From assembly GCA_030278955.1 (NCBI GenBank), contig JAOANR010000002.1, forward strand, positions 27,390,057 to 27,454,056: DNA of 64,000 nucleotides. Direction: 5' to 3'. The DNA is from Hygrophila difformis (Eukaryota > Streptophyta > Magnoliopsida > Lamiales > Acanthaceae). Under the pieces are notes generated by a model. The model saw only the letters and a list, made by a program, of their open reading frames with translations, was not told where the DNA came from and did no database searches. The stretch's first letter is position 1. Each line of letters starts with the position of its first letter. Of this stretch, positions 21,364-33,800 are shown in pieces. A program made the translations under genes and the position numbers.

Positions 21364-24065
21364 TTTCCCCCCCTTAAACTCATCTTCTTGAAATCTTGGA
21401 TTCTCAGCTTCTTTCGTAAATACTTGAAGGTTTCAACCTTCAACGCTTTTGTAAAAATGTCTGCGACTTGCTCACTTGAGCTGACATAGTTCAGCTCGAC
21501 TTCTTTTGATTTTACATGTTCCCGTATGAAGTGAAAACGGGTGTCGATGTGTTTTGAGCGTTCATGATGCACTGGAGTTTTTGCAAGGGTAATGGCAGAC
21601 TTATTATCGACATGAATCTTGATTGCATTTTCTTGTTGTATTTTCAAATCTCCAAGCAATTTCTTCAGCCAAATTGCATGACAGACGCATGCAGCAGCAG
21701 CAATATATTCTGCTTCATAAGTCGATAACGCGACAATGGGTTGCTTCTTTGATGACCAAGTGAATGCATTTCTACCAAGGTAGAACACGAACCCTGATTT
21801 GTAGAGTATAGCATGCCATAATTGATTGTCCCTTGGATGTACTTCAAAATTCTTTTCGCAGCTTTCAAGTGTGAAGTTTTTGGTGTTTCCATGTACCTGC
21901 TAACAAGACCAACTCCAAACAAGATATCAGGTCGTGTGCAGGTTAAGTACCTCAAGCATCCCACAAGACTTTTGTAGTGGGTTGGATTTACTAAGTTTCC
22001 TTCTCCTTCTTTAGTCAATCTGGTGCCAACTTCCAGCGGAGTGTCGACACTGCAACAATCTTCCATTGAGAATTTCTTCAGGATCTCCTTTGCATATTTT
22101 TCTTGTGATATAAAAATTCCTTCTTCATCTTGTTTGACTTCAATGCCTAGGAAGTATTGCATCAACCCCAGGCCGGACATTTCAAACTCCTTTTCCATTG
22201 ATTTCTTGAACTCCTGGATCAAGGCCTTATCGTTACCTGTAAAGATAATGTCATCAACATATATACATACCAATAAGAATTCTCCAGACAGGTTTCTTTT
22301 TGCATATAGGGAGTGCTCATATGGGCACTTTACAAATCCATTTTCGATAAAGTATTTATCGATTCTTGAATTCAAAGCTCTTGGTGACTGCTTCAATCCA
22401 TAGAGCGCTTTCTTCAACCTGTACACCTTGTCGTCTTGGCCTTCAATGATGAATCCAGGTGGTTGCTCAACATAGACAACCTCTTCAAGGTTTCCATTCA
22501 GAAAATGCGGATTTAACATCCATTTGAAGTATCTGCCACTTCTTTTGAGCTGCTAGTTAAATGAGCAGCCTCACTGTTTTAAGCCGGGCAACTGGGGCAA
22601 AGACTTCTTCATAATCAATTCCATATCTTTGATTGTACCCTTTTACAACAAGACGAGCTTTGTGCCTTTCAATTTCTCCTTTTGCATTTCTTTTCGTCTT
22701 GAACACCCATTTGACTCCAATTGCTCGATGTCTGTCAGGAAGTGATGTGAGCTCCCATGTATTATTCTTTTCAATGGCTTGAATTTCTTCCTTCATAGCT
22801 TTTTGCCACTTAACTTCTTTAGAGGCTTCTTGAAATGTCAATGGGTCAAGACCTGCAAATAGACAGAAATTATTGAATTCATCATCAATTTGCTCACTGG
22901 AGTCATATATGTCCTGGACCCTTCTTGTTCTTCTCACAAGAGGACTGTCATCAGAGGATTGGCTTTCAACTTCAACATGATCAGGTACCATGTCCTCCAT
23001 TTGTTGTTGCTGTTCCTTTTGTTTTTCCTGTTCATCATCAAAAAGAACATGCTTGGTCTGCTCATCTTCATTCCATCTCCAAGATTGATCCTCATTAAAG
23101 ATAACATCTCTTGACATCACCACTTTGCGGGTTACAAGATTGTACAGTTTGTATCCGCTGCAATTTTCACCATAGCCAATAAAAATGCATTTCTGGCTTT
23201 TATCTTCAAGCTTTGTACGCTTTTCTTCTAGCACTTTTGCAAAACAAATGCTTCCAAAAATTCTTAGATGATCAACTTTTGGCTTTTTCCCACTCCAGGC
23301 TTCTTCGGGAGTTATGTCTCCAATACTCCTTGTTAGGAACCTGTTCAACAGATAGACAGAACAATTTACAGCATCACCCCAAAATTCTTTGGGAATATTT
23401 TTCTCTTTCAACATACATCGAACCATATTCAAAATTGTTCGGGTTTTTTTTTTCTAAAGACCATTTTGTTGTGGTGTATATGGCATCGTGAGTTGGTGTG
23501 ATATCCCATGCTCTCTGCAAAAATGATCAAATTTTCAAGATGTGTATTCTCCACCACGATCTGTCCGTAGGCACTTTAATTGGCACCCACTTTGTTTCTC
23601 AACAAGGTTTTTAAATTTCTTGAATTTAGAGAAAACTTCACTTTTTTCTTTCATCATGTAGATCCATGATTTTCCACTGTAGTCATCTGTGAATGTAAGA
23701 AAATACCTGTTTCCACTAATAGAAACTGGAGTAATTGGTCCACAAACATCAGAATGTACCAGCTCAAGTCGAGATCTAGCTCTTCTCGCGCCATACTTCT
23801 TGAAGGTGTGTCGATGTTGTTTTCCCATGACACAAACCTCATAAACATTGTTGGAGGATTCAATCTGCGGCAGTCCTGTGACAATATTCTTTTTCTGCAA
23901 CAATTTCAATGCATCAAAATTAAGATGCCCATACCGGAGATGCCATAACTTGCTGCTATCAACAGTGGTTGACTTCAAGCATTTTGAGTCATCTATAGTG
24001 AGCTTCAAGGGAAACATTCTGTTCGTCGTCATCTTGACATGTGTGATCAATCTGTTATTCTTATC
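21351..24065 (-). pseudogene. Copia pol remnant: integrase, RT, RNase H
   Basis: The integrase piece (24050-23535) carries the HLRYGHLNFDALKLL zinc region and the first catalytic Asp regions (VHSDVCGPI, FTDDYSGKSW). RT follows (WKLTSLP-type start, GYNQRYGIDYEEVFAPVAR, catalytic YVDDIIFTG). RNase H ends the frame ([22 protein letters not shown]) and runs into the LTR. Breaks: TGA at 23537-23535, TAG at 23456-23454, TAA at 22559-22557, a one-base insertion near 22508, and a deletion near 21790 that removes the region where the first RNase H Asp normally lies. Integrase and RT would act in a cytoplasmic particle and then in the nucleus; this copy cannot make them. Confidence 0.9.
21364..21375 (-). 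other. Copia polypurine tract
   Basis: On the minus strand AAGGGGGGGAAA lies directly before the 3' LTR start TGTTGAATC. This is the primer site for plus-strand DNA synthesis. Confidence 0.85.
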
Positions 24066-25382
24066 TCACAAACTAAGAGCCAAATTTTTCATTTGGATTT
24101 CATATCCCTTTTCCAACAATTGGCCAACACACATCAGATTACTTTTAATTTCAAGTACATAACAAACATCAGAAATGCATAGATGTTTTCCATTATGTAA
24201 CTCAAAGGTAATATCTCCTTTACCTTCAATTGGCCTTTTCGACAGGTCATCGAATGTAATATTGCCCATTCGTCTTTCATCAAGTTTTGAAAAGAATTCC
24301 TTTCTTCCGCACATATGATTTGATGCACCTGTATCCATGTACCATGTGACCGTTTGAGGTGGCTCTAGTTCTTTGCAAGACATTAGTACTACTGGACCAT
24401 CCTTCTCTTCTTTGTCAATGAGATTCGCCTTCTCATCTTTATTGTTGTCTGCATTGTACCAACACTCATTAGCAAAATGACCATATTTCTTACATACACG
24501 GCACTGAACTTCTGATTTGTCAAATCTTCCAAAGTTTCTGCCATGTCCGCGACCACGGGCTCGGAATTGTCCTCGGCCTCGATAGGTATTCTGGCCACGT
24601 TCATTTCCTCCATTATTTTCGCCATTATTGAATGCATTCTGATCATAGCGATTGTTGACTCGGCCATCTCTTCCTCTTTGTTCCTGAAAACGTCCATGTT
24701 GTGGACTTCTTCTGACTGCATTATTTTTTTTAAACGACAGTTTCATTTGCCGTGCTTGCTCCAAGGATTGTTCGTCTCCCTTTTTGAAGAGTCGATGCTC
24801 ATGGGCTTGTAAAGAGCCCATTAATTCTTCAATTGTCATTGCCTCGAGATTTTTTGACTCTTCGATGGCAACAACGATAAAGTTGAATTTTGGGTCTAGG
24901 GACCTCAAGATTTTCTCCACAACACGAACATCATTGATCTCTTCGCCATTTTGTCTCATTTGATGAACAACAGAGATTACTCGGGAGAAGTAATCTGAGA
25001 CGGCTTCTGATCTGCTTTGTTGTAGTGTTTCAAATTGGGCTCTTAGAGATTGGAGCCAGATCTTCTTCACTTTATCTACTCCATCGTGGGCTTTCTTTAA
25101 AATTTCCCAAGCGTCCTTCGATGTTTTTGCGGTAGAAATCAACTCAAATGTAGCTTCATCTACGCCTTGGTATATTGTGAACAAGGCTTTTTTCTCCTTT
25201 TTCTTTATCTCCTTCAATTCATCGTCGTCTTCTATTGTTGATGTCAACTCTGCAAAATCTGCTTCGACCATATCCCAGACATCAAGGGATCCGAGCAAGG
25301 CTTCCATTTGGATACTCCACATCCTGTAATTTTCTTTTGTCAATTTGGGCACCTGTGATTGAAGAGAACTGGTTGACGCCAT
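24066..25382 (-). CDS. Copia Gag-protease (truncated from pol by TGA)
   Basis: ATG at 25382. The N-terminal Gag (TKENYRMWSIQMEALLG, then the UBN2-type helical region) is followed by an Arg/Gly-rich nucleocapsid with one CCHC knuckle, CRVCKKYGHFANEC, and a retropepsin motif, WYMDTGASNHMCG. The frame stops at a TGA (24068-24066). In relatives the Gag-Pol frame continues here, and the downstream integrase is still in the same frame. The stop fits a CGA-to-TGA change. Gag would form the particle and the protease would process the polyprotein. The gag part itself is intact, so this copy could in principle supply Gag. Confidence 0.88.
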   Translation of the reverse strand: MASTSSLQSQVPKLTKENYRMWSIQMEALLGSLDVWDMVEADFAELTSTIEDDDELKEIKKKEKKALFTIYQGVDEATFELISTAKTSKDAWEILKKAHDGVDKVKKIWLQSLRAQFETLQQSRSEAVSDYFSRVISVVHQMRQNGEEINDVRVVEKILRSLDPKFNFIVVAIEESKNLEAMTIEELMGSLQAHEHRLFKKGDEQSLEQARQMKLSFKKNNAVRRSPQHGRFQEQRGRDGRVNNRYDQNAFNNGENNGGNERGQNTYRGRGQFRARGRGHGRNFGRFDKSEVQCRVCKKYGHFANECWYNADNNKDEKANLIDKEEKDGPVVLMSCKELEPPQTVTWYMDTGASNHMCGRKEFFSKLDERRMGNITFDDLSKRPIEGKGDITFELHNGKHLCISDVCYVLEIKSNLMCVGQLLEKGYEIQMKNLALSL

Positions 25383-26196
25383 TGTGAACAATATCTGCAA
25401 TAATTCCAAAGTAATTGGAATGAATTATTTCGGACTCGATGGAAGACTCCACAAATATTTCTGCTCCAAAATTCTTCTCGCACTACAACAATTAATGTTG
25501 CACCAATTTTCTGAATAGTTGCATGATCTCTGCACAGCTTTCTTCCAATTCTTTTGTTTATCTGTTTGACTCAATTAAATTGAGCATTTAATTTCCACCA
25601 ACTAAATGGTCCTACTTCAATAAAATCTTGACTCTCTTTAATTTTTGAAACGGTGGATCCTTCAATAATTTGTATGAACAATTCAATGTTCACACTCAGC
25701 AAAGGAGAGACAAGCGCTGGATCAGATGTTGAGCAGATGAGTGGTGCTCATCGTGGTAAGCAGGAGCAGCAGGGCGGCGTGGGCTTCGCGGTGGCTGAGA
25801 GATGCTCGAGAGTGTCGGGTTCAACGGTGTCTGACCGGAGCCGGAGTTGCAGGTCTGGTTGGCGGCAGGAGAAGAAAGGCAGCGGTGGAGCAAAGGATTT
25901 GCTGCGTACGAAGCTGCGGCGTCACATAGGAGAGGGCGGCAACGCTGGAAAAGTAGCTGCGGGCAGAGGCGAAACAGCAGGTTGACGGTGGCAGGAGCTG
26001 CCTGCGAAGTGGGTGGAGCAGCAGGGACAGTGCGGCTTGGTCTGGGCGGCGCTGTGGTGGTGCTCACGGCGGAGAGCAGGCAGAGCTTGAAGCTGCTGGC
26101 AGCAGCTAGGAGGAGACCAGGTGGGTAGATTTTAATTGATTTAATTTTGAGTGTTTATACTCAAATTATTTGTTTTGCTCTGAGTTTGATCGCTCA
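25383..26196 (-). other. Copia 5' leader
   Basis: Untranslated leader between primer site and gag. GC-rich at 25690-26120; overlapping frames there on both strands look like composition artefacts. Confidence 0.55.
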
Positions 26197-26209
26197 GGCT
26201 CTGATACCA
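26197..26209 (-). other. Copia primer-binding site (initiator Met tRNA)
   Basis: The minus strand reads TGGTATCAGAGCC, the standard complement of plant initiator tRNA-Met, four bases inside the 5' LTR. Confidence 0.92.
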
Positions 26210-26213
26210 ATTC

Positions 26214-26521
26214 TGTTGGAATTTTGAATTGGGGAGAACAATTGAGAGTTTAGATGTTATTGTTCTAAATCTCGTTCTGCGTTTTATCATTAAGATTACA
26301 CGACTATTTATAGCCGAAAGGTTTACAAAAGTAAAGATATAAAATACACCATTGTTGAAAAACTACGGATACGCAATCCGCAATCTTTGACAGATTATAA
26401 TTCAAACATATTGCTATTTTTTTATTACGGCTGTGGCAGCTACTTTTGACGACGGCGTGAGCATGCACTGTCGGGGATGGCGGCTGGAGCATGCGTAGTT
26501 AGGTGAGTTTATGATTCAACA
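26214..26521 (-). repeat. Copia 5' LTR
   Basis: It mates with 21057-21363 and is followed by the CCCTT target duplicate. Confidence 0.92.
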
Positions 26522-27163
26522 CCCTTCTCCCCCGTATTATTCTGCATTGTACAGAGGGTGAGATGATGTTGTTATAAAAGATATTTTGTGGCACTACAAA
26601 TTTTTTTGTTTCAGCAACCGAAATTTTTTATCTTTAAATCTCAATTAAGATTCAGTCACTAATGATGTTAGCAACCGGATCCGGTAACTGAAACTGAAAT
26701 TTCTCTAATGATATAATGTGTCACATGCAAGGCAATTTCGGTTGTTTGTGCGATGAAAGGCAATTTCTGTTGGCTCAACAAATTCTAATACTGTAACACC
26801 CCGGTTTTGGTAACCCAGGCCGGGATGCCACCGCCACACCTCCCTAGCAAGACACGGTTTCTCCGAGCTCACTAAAGAGATGCAAGGCTATGGTTTTTCA
26901 GAATTTAAATATTCAAGTAGCCCATTCGTAAATAATTTAAAAATACTACATCAGAGTTGCAGCGAGAATATAAAGTACGCAGCGGAAGTAAAGTGTATGC
27001 AGCGGAATTTAAAATATAGGGCCGACATGGCCAAACCACGGGTTAAACAGACCCGTTCATGCAAGTTACGTAAAATAAATAATTAAGTGTCCAAAATGAT
27101 CCCCCAATGAGTGATCATGCTCCGTACTCTGTAACAGAAAAAAAAATGAACAACGGTTTTTTA

Positions 27164-27183
27164 TCAGTATTATAAAATACTGA
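27164..27183 (-). other. LTR stem-loop with branch-point-like motif
   Basis: TCAGTATT-ATAA-AATACTGA is a perfect 8-bp stem. On minus it is followed by a T-rich tract and TTACAG|AGTA (27129). The identical copy is at 31183-31202. Confidence 0.7.
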
Positions 27184-29287
27184 GTAAGTCAATCCTTACA
27201 TAGCAATAAAGGGGTTAGATTTTTAATAATTAAGATAAAACTTTTTACCATGCATAAAAACATTTTGTTTTAAAAAAATGCGAATATAATTGCATACTTT
27301 AAAGACACATTTAATTTCATAATTTAAAACTTAAGCATGGGCAATTATTTAAGACATGATTTAAAAACATGAATAATGCCGTAAGTAAGTAAATAAAGAT
27401 TTGAGCTTTTAAAAATTCTCCCCGATACGCCACCATCTCAACAATATTTGATTTAGCCGGCAATCCGACGGCCGCAGCCAATTTCATAAAATCTGAGCTT
27501 TTTAATATATTTCCCGTTACGCCATCATCTCAACAATATATATATCATTTAGCCGGTGATCCGGCGGCCTCAGCCAATTTCAAAAATATCACTTCTCAAA
27601 ATATTTTTCGTATCTTTTATAGTTCACCATTCACCAGGGCTCTTGTGACCGCAATCCTCATAATCAATATTTCCGCAGGAAATCATACAATCGCCCTTGG
27701 GGAATCTAACCCGCAAGAACTCAATACATCCTAGGGAATCAAACCCGTAGGAAAACATACGATCGCCCTTGGGGAATCTAACCCGCAAGAACTCAAATAC
27801 ATCATAGGGAATCAAACCCGCATGAATCATATTGATAATATCAAACTTGGTCACAAATCCCCAATGTTTCAAAAGAATTCTTTTAAAGAAAATGTTTTTA
27901 TTTGGTGTAACGGGATTTTTCAAAAGTATAGATATATCGTAATTCCAACGTCTCGATCGTTTGTTTAGAAATTTCAAAATCTCACAAGTTTAAAACCGAT
28001 CGATGTCACAGTTTACGCCTTTTCAGTTTAAAAATCCATTTCTTAGGCGATTGATCTGAAATTTTTACAGTAGCTCAAAAACATCCCAATGAACAACTTT
28101 CATGTTTTGAGTTTTTCGGAAAAATGATGGGAAGCATGTCAAAAATCAAGTTTTCTACACAAATAGTATGCTGTCAGGATTCAGGTTTGACACTTCTCAA
28201 AGATTTGACTTTTTAACATATCAAATGAACTCCAAAAATTCTGAAAATTTACAGGCACTTAAAAGACACCAAAATAAACAAGTTTTATTAGAGGCAAATT
28301 ATGCAAATTCATCACGGATTAAGTCAGATTAATCTACTAAGTTCGGTCTTAAAATCTGTCTCAGTTTTCGAAAGGTTCATGCACCACAGAATATGTTCGA
28401 CGCGGTTTGGGATAGCAAATCTTAATGAAAGTGCATGAAATTTTACAGAGGTATTCAAGACTCATAGATCTACAACTTTTGTTTAGATCATGAAGATTGG
28501 TTCGGACTAGAAATGATAGAAATAAGCTCATCAAGTTCGGTTATGAAATCTGTCAACTTTTGAAAATTCTTAAAAACGCAGAATATGTCCGACTTGATTT
28601 GGGGTATCAAAACTTGATGAAAATTTCTGAAATTTTTACACAATATAGCTTAAGATCTTAGGATCAAAATCTTAGTTTTGAGTTTTCAGGTTTGAACGCT
28701 CGAAGTAAGAGTTTTGCTCGGATTTCAGAAAATACGTAGATTGGGGTTTTTAGGTTTGATTTCAACGTTTCGTTTAAGATCCAATGTTTTGGATGTCTTT
28801 AAACCACCCATATTGATATGGAAGATATTAAATTACAGTGAGTGAGTTCTTGAACGTTCTAGAGTTGATCGATTTGTCCAAAATCGCCACGAACGGATCT
28901 ACGCAACACGTTCTTCTTCTCCTTTGGCTACGAACGTGTTTTGCAAGTAAAGATCCGTAAGTTAGAAGGTTGATTATGATCTTAAAGCAATAAAGAAACT
29001 TGATTTACACCTTACCAACAATCCAATGCCTGCAAATCCTTGATCTACACACTACCTTGGTTGGATTTGATTGCCGGAAAGTTGCCGGAAAGTCGCCGGA
29101 AGAGTGTTTTGGCTTTGGGAGAGTTTGGGAGAGTTTTGGGATGAATTATTGAGTGTTGATGGCTGAAATGGGGTGTTAGGAACATCTATAATCATCCAAA
29201 ATATGCCTCTCCCGTGATCAAGCAAGATTCCCACCTTTGGGACCCAAAAAATGGCAAAAAGTCGCCAAAAACACATAATGCCCGACT

Positions 29288-29337
29288 GCTACAGTAGCAT
29301 GCTACAGTAGCGTGCTACAGTAGCATGCTACAGTAAC
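29288..29337. repeat. Tandem near-palindromic GCTACAGTAGC array
   Basis: Four 13-bp units (GCTACAGTAGC plus AT/GT) upstream, on the sense strand, of the putative LTR transcription start. The identical copy is at 33308-33357. It could be a transcription-factor array; its role is unknown. Confidence 0.75.
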
Positions 29338-29970
29338 TTTTTTTTTTTTTTTTTAAATTTTTTTTTTTTATATATATATTAAGATTCTTATCTTAAAAAA
29401 AATCATAATGTGGGAATTTTTGTGATCTTGTAAGTCATACATAGCTTCAAAAAGGAATATATTCTTTATTTGAAAATGACAAGATATGATTAATATTCCA
29501 CCCTACAATTTCAAACCATAGTCAAATTATTCCCAATTATATTATGGCATTCTAGAATAATCCCATAATAAAAAATATATGGGTAGAATGATTAATCAAG
29601 GATATATAGAAAATAGATAATTCTCATTATAATTTAAACATGTAAATATATACATGTATATACATGTGTACATGTTTGGAAAGATTATTTCAAGACCAAG
29701 GTATATATGTGTATATAAACTTGTATATGGATTTAAAATATTCTATGAACCATATACTTATTACACTTGATATTGAAATCCATATATTTATTTGAAAAGA
29801 CAAATATATATAATTTTTCAAAGTATGTTTTGTAGAAAATAATATACTAATCTTTAAGCACATATTTGAACATATAAATATATATATAGATTTGATTAAA
29901 AATCTACTTAGTGAATTAATCAAAAATATATATTCATATATATATATCGGGCAATTTCTATGGTATTACA

Positions 29971-30810
29971 ATCTACCCTCCTTAAGAATCAACTTCGTCC
30001 CCGAAGTTGCGCGACTTATTGACCGATTGATTGATTGCGATTGTATCATTGTGTTTTGTTGTTTGATATTATTCGACTGAACCCAGAATTGAAATTTCCA
30101 AGTTGCCTACGTACCCCGTGAAGGGATCAAGTCATTACGTAGTTCAAAAAGAATTTATTTGGGATACAAAATATTCGAGTTTCGAAATAAATGCTTATGC
30201 ATTCTTACGGGGTATTACATCCTCCCCCCTTAAGATTACAGTTATGTCCCCATAACTGCCTATGTATTATTCACAACCATGTTCGGGTATCATCGCATAT
30301 GATCCTTCCTCAGTATTCTTCTAGGTGTCATTCTAGAAGCACGCGAAGATGAGTTTCTAAGTGATCAAGATCTAGGACTAAGGCAAAGTTAGTCTTTAGC
30401 AAGTGCTCCTAGGTCAAGATCATGTCGAGTTCTAAGGTAGGAGTGTTTCTTATTACCGATAATTCACATAAAAAGAGTTAGTGTATTTATTTATGTATGC
30501 ATATGCATATGTGATCTCCCCCAAAAAAAAAAATTTATGCATGCATTTGTTTATCCATGAGTTTTAAAAATAAATTTATTCCATGGATAGGTTAAAATAA
30601 GGATAAAAGGTTTGGGCCATTATATTGGGCCGAAATAATAAACATTTGGGCTTTATTTAAAAATACAAGTATTGGGCTAAAAATAATTTCTTGGGTTTCT
30701 TAAAAAAAATTTTGGGCAAAAAAAAAAAGTTTGGGCTTTAATTTCAAAATAATAATTGGGCTCTTTAAAATATAATAGCTTCAAAATAATCCGGGCTCTG
30801 ATACCATCCT
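29971..30810 (-). other. Interior of the young non-autonomous element
   Basis: It holds two hairpin-plus-purine-tract modules: CAACTTCG/CGAAGTTG at 29990-30009, and CAGTTATG/CATAACTG at 30239-30258. Between them lies a relic LTR start (CGGGGTATTACA, 30208-30219). Then comes a leader with about eight TTGGGC repeats (30605-30800) and the primer site. No ORF is supported. Confidence 0.8.
30794..30806 (-). other. Primer-binding site (initiator Met tRNA)
   Basis: The minus strand reads TGGTATCAGAGCC, four bases from the 5' LTR end. Confidence 0.9.
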
Positions 30811-33800
30811 TGTAACACCCCGGTTTTGGTAACCCAGGCCGGGATGCCACCGCCACACCTCCCTAGCAAGACACGGTTTCTCCGAGCTCACTAAAGAGAT
30901 GCAAGGCTATGGTTTTTCAGAATTTAAATATTCAAGTAGCCCATTCGTAAATAATTTAAAAATACTACATCAGAGTTGCAGCGAGAATATAAAGTACGCA
31001 GCGGAAGTAAAGTGTATGCAGCGGAATTTAAAATATAGGGCCGACATGGCCAAACCACGGGTTAAACAGACCCGTTCATGCAAGTTACGTAAAATAAATA
31101 ATTAAGTGTCCAAAATGATCCCCCAATGAGTGATCATGCTCCGTACTCTGTAACAGAAAAAAAAATGAACAACGGTTTTTTATCAGTATTATAAAATACT
31201 GAGTAAGTCAATCCTTACATAGCAATAAAGGGGTTAGATTTTTAATAATTACGATAAAACTTTTTACCATGCATAAAAACATTTTGTTTTAAAAAAAATG
31301 CGAATATAATTGCATACTTTAAAGACACATTTAATTTCATAATTTAAAACTTAAGCATGGGCAATTATTTAAGACATGATTTAAAAACATGAATAATGCC
31401 GTAAGTAAGTAAATAAAGATTTGAGCTTTTAAAAATTCTCCCCGATACGCCACCATCTCAACAATATTTGATTTAGCCGGCAATCCGACGGCCGCAGCCA
31501 ATTTCATAAAATCTGAGCTTTTTAATATATTTCCCGTTACGCCATCATCTCAACAATATATATATCATTTAGCCGGTGATCCGGCGGCCTCAGCCAATTT
31601 CAAAAATATCACTTCTCAAAATATTTTTCGTATCTTTTATAGTTCACCATTCACCAGGGCTCTTGTGACCGCAATCCTCATAATCAATATTTCCGCAGGA
31701 AATCATACAATCGCCCTTGGGGAATCTAACCCGCAAGAACTCAATACATCCTAGGGAATCAAACCCGTAGGAAAACATACGATCGCCCTTGGGGAATCTA
31801 ACCCGCAAGAACTCAAATACATCATAGGGAATCAAACCCGCATGAATCATATTGATAATATCAAACTTGGTCACAAATCCCCAATGTTTCAAAAGAATTC
31901 TTTTAAAGAAAATGTTTTTATTTGGTGTAACGGGATTTTTCAAAAGTATAGATATATCGTAATTCCAACGTCTCGATCGTTTGTTTAGAAATTTCAAAAT
32001 CTCACAAGTTTAAAACCGATCGATGTCACAGTTTACGCCTTTTCAGTTTAAAAATCCATTTCTTAGGCGATTGATCTGAAATTTTTACAGTAGCTCAAAA
32101 ACATCCCAATGAACAACTTTCATGATTTGAGTTTTTCGGAAAAATGATGGGAAGCATGTCAAAAATCAAGTTTTCTACACAAATAGTATGCTGTCAGGAT
32201 TCAGGTTTGACACTTCTCAAAGATTTGACTTTTTAACATATCAAATGAACTCCAAAAATTCTGAAAATTTACAGGCACTTAAAAGACACCAAAATAAACA
32301 AGTTTTATTAGAGGCAAATTATGCAAATTCATCACGGATTAAGTCAGATTAATCTACTAAGTTCGGTCTTAAAATCTGTCTCAGTTTTCGAAAGGTTCAT
32401 GCACCACAGAATATGTTCGACGCGGTTTGGGATAGCAAATCTTAATGAAAGTGCATGAAATTTTACAGAGGTATTCAAGACTCATAGATCTACAACTTTT
32501 GTTTAGATCATGAAGATTGGTTCGGACTAGAAATGATAGAAATAAGCTCATCAAGTTCGGTTATGAAATCTGTCAACTTTTGAAAATTCTTAAAAACGCA
32601 GAATATGTCCGACTTGATTTGGGGTATCAAAACTTGATGAAAATTTCTGAAATTTTTACACAATATAGCTTAAGATCTTAGGATCAAAATCTTAGTTTTG
32701 AGTTTTCAGGTTTGAACGCTCGAAGTAAGAGTTTTGCTCGGATTTCAGAAAATACGTAGATTGGGGTTTTTAGGTTTGATTTCAACGTTTCGTTTAAGAT
32801 CCAATGTTTTGGATGTCTTTAAACCACCCATATTGATATGGAAGATATTAACTTACAGTGAGTGAGTTCTTGAACGTTCTAGAGTTGATCGATTTGTCCA
32901 AAATCGCCACGAACGGATCTACGCAACACGTTCTTCTTCTCCTTTGGCTACGAACGTGTTTTGCAAGTAAAGATCCGTAAGTTAGAAGGTTGATTATGAT
33001 CTTAAAGCAATAAAGAAACTTGATTTACACCTTACCAACAATCCAATGCCTGCAAATCCTTGATCTACACACTACCTTGGTTGGATTTGATTGCCGGAAA
33101 GTTGCCGGAAAGTCGCCGGAAGAGTGTTTTGGCTTTGGGAGAGTTTGGGAGAGTTTTGGGATGAATTATTGAGTGTTGATGGCTGAAATGGGGTGTTAGG
33201 AACATCTATAATCATCCAAAATATGCCTCTCCCGTGATCAAGCAAGATTCCCACCTTTGGGACCCAAAAAATGGCAAAAAGTCGCCAAAAACACATAATG
33301 CCCGACTGCTACAGTAGCATGCTACAGTAGCGTGCTACAGTAGCATGCTACAGTAACTTTTTTTTTTTTTTAATTTTTTTTTTATATATATATATATTAA
33401 GATTCTTATCTTAAAAAAAATCATAATGTGGGAATTTTTGTGATCTTGTAAGTCATACATAGCTTCAAAAAGGAATATATTCTTTATTTGAAAATGACAA
33501 GATATGATTAATATTCCACCCTACAATTTCAAACCATAGTCAAATTATTCCCAATTATATTATGGCATTCTAGAATAATCCCATAATAAAAAATATATGG
33601 GTAGAATGATTAATCAAGGATATATAGAAAATAGATAATTCTCATTATAATTTAAACATGTAAATATATACATGTATATACATGTGTACATGTTTGGAAA
33701 GATTATTTCAAGACCAAGGTATATATGTGTATATAAACTTGTATATGGATTTAAAATATTCTATGAACCATATACTTATTACACTTGATATTGAAATCCA

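Larger units (their letters stand above)
21057..26521 (-). mobile_element. Ty1/copia LTR retrotransposon, defective
   Basis: A complete element with ~308-bp LTRs (21057-21363 and 26214-26521, about 96-97% identical) and a perfect 5-bp target duplication CCCTT (21052-21056 and 26522-26526). The initiator-Met tRNA primer site and polypurine tract are both in place. The order on minus is gag, protease, integrase, RT, RNase H, the copia order. Multiple nonsense codons, a frameshift and a deletion inactivate pol. Confidence 0.95.
26792..29970 (-). repeat. 3' LTR of the young non-autonomous element
   Basis: TGTAACACCCCGG...GGTATTACA on plus. Sense-strand signals: a four-unit GCTACAGTAGC array (29288-29337), a GTAAG donor-like site at 29015, a stem-loop at 27164-27183 and a TTACAG acceptor-like site at 27129. 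Short frames inside (for example 27624-27977) are duplicated with the LTR and are not genes. Confidence 0.92.

Noticed and set aside
25653..26128. Overlapping frames of 60-120 codons on both strands in the copia leader
   Set aside because: Composition artefacts in a GC-rich leader with no conserved motif.
27624..27977. Identical 117-codon frames at 27624 and 31644 (and other duplicated small frames) as genes
   Set aside because: They lie in the two LTRs of one young element, are duplicated with it, show no domain, and run through the putative intron.
30794..30806. tRNA-Met or tRNA-Asp genes at 9574, 26197, 30794 and 59209
   Set aside because: Only 12-18 bases complementary to tRNA 3' ends, each next to an LTR: they are primer-binding sites.
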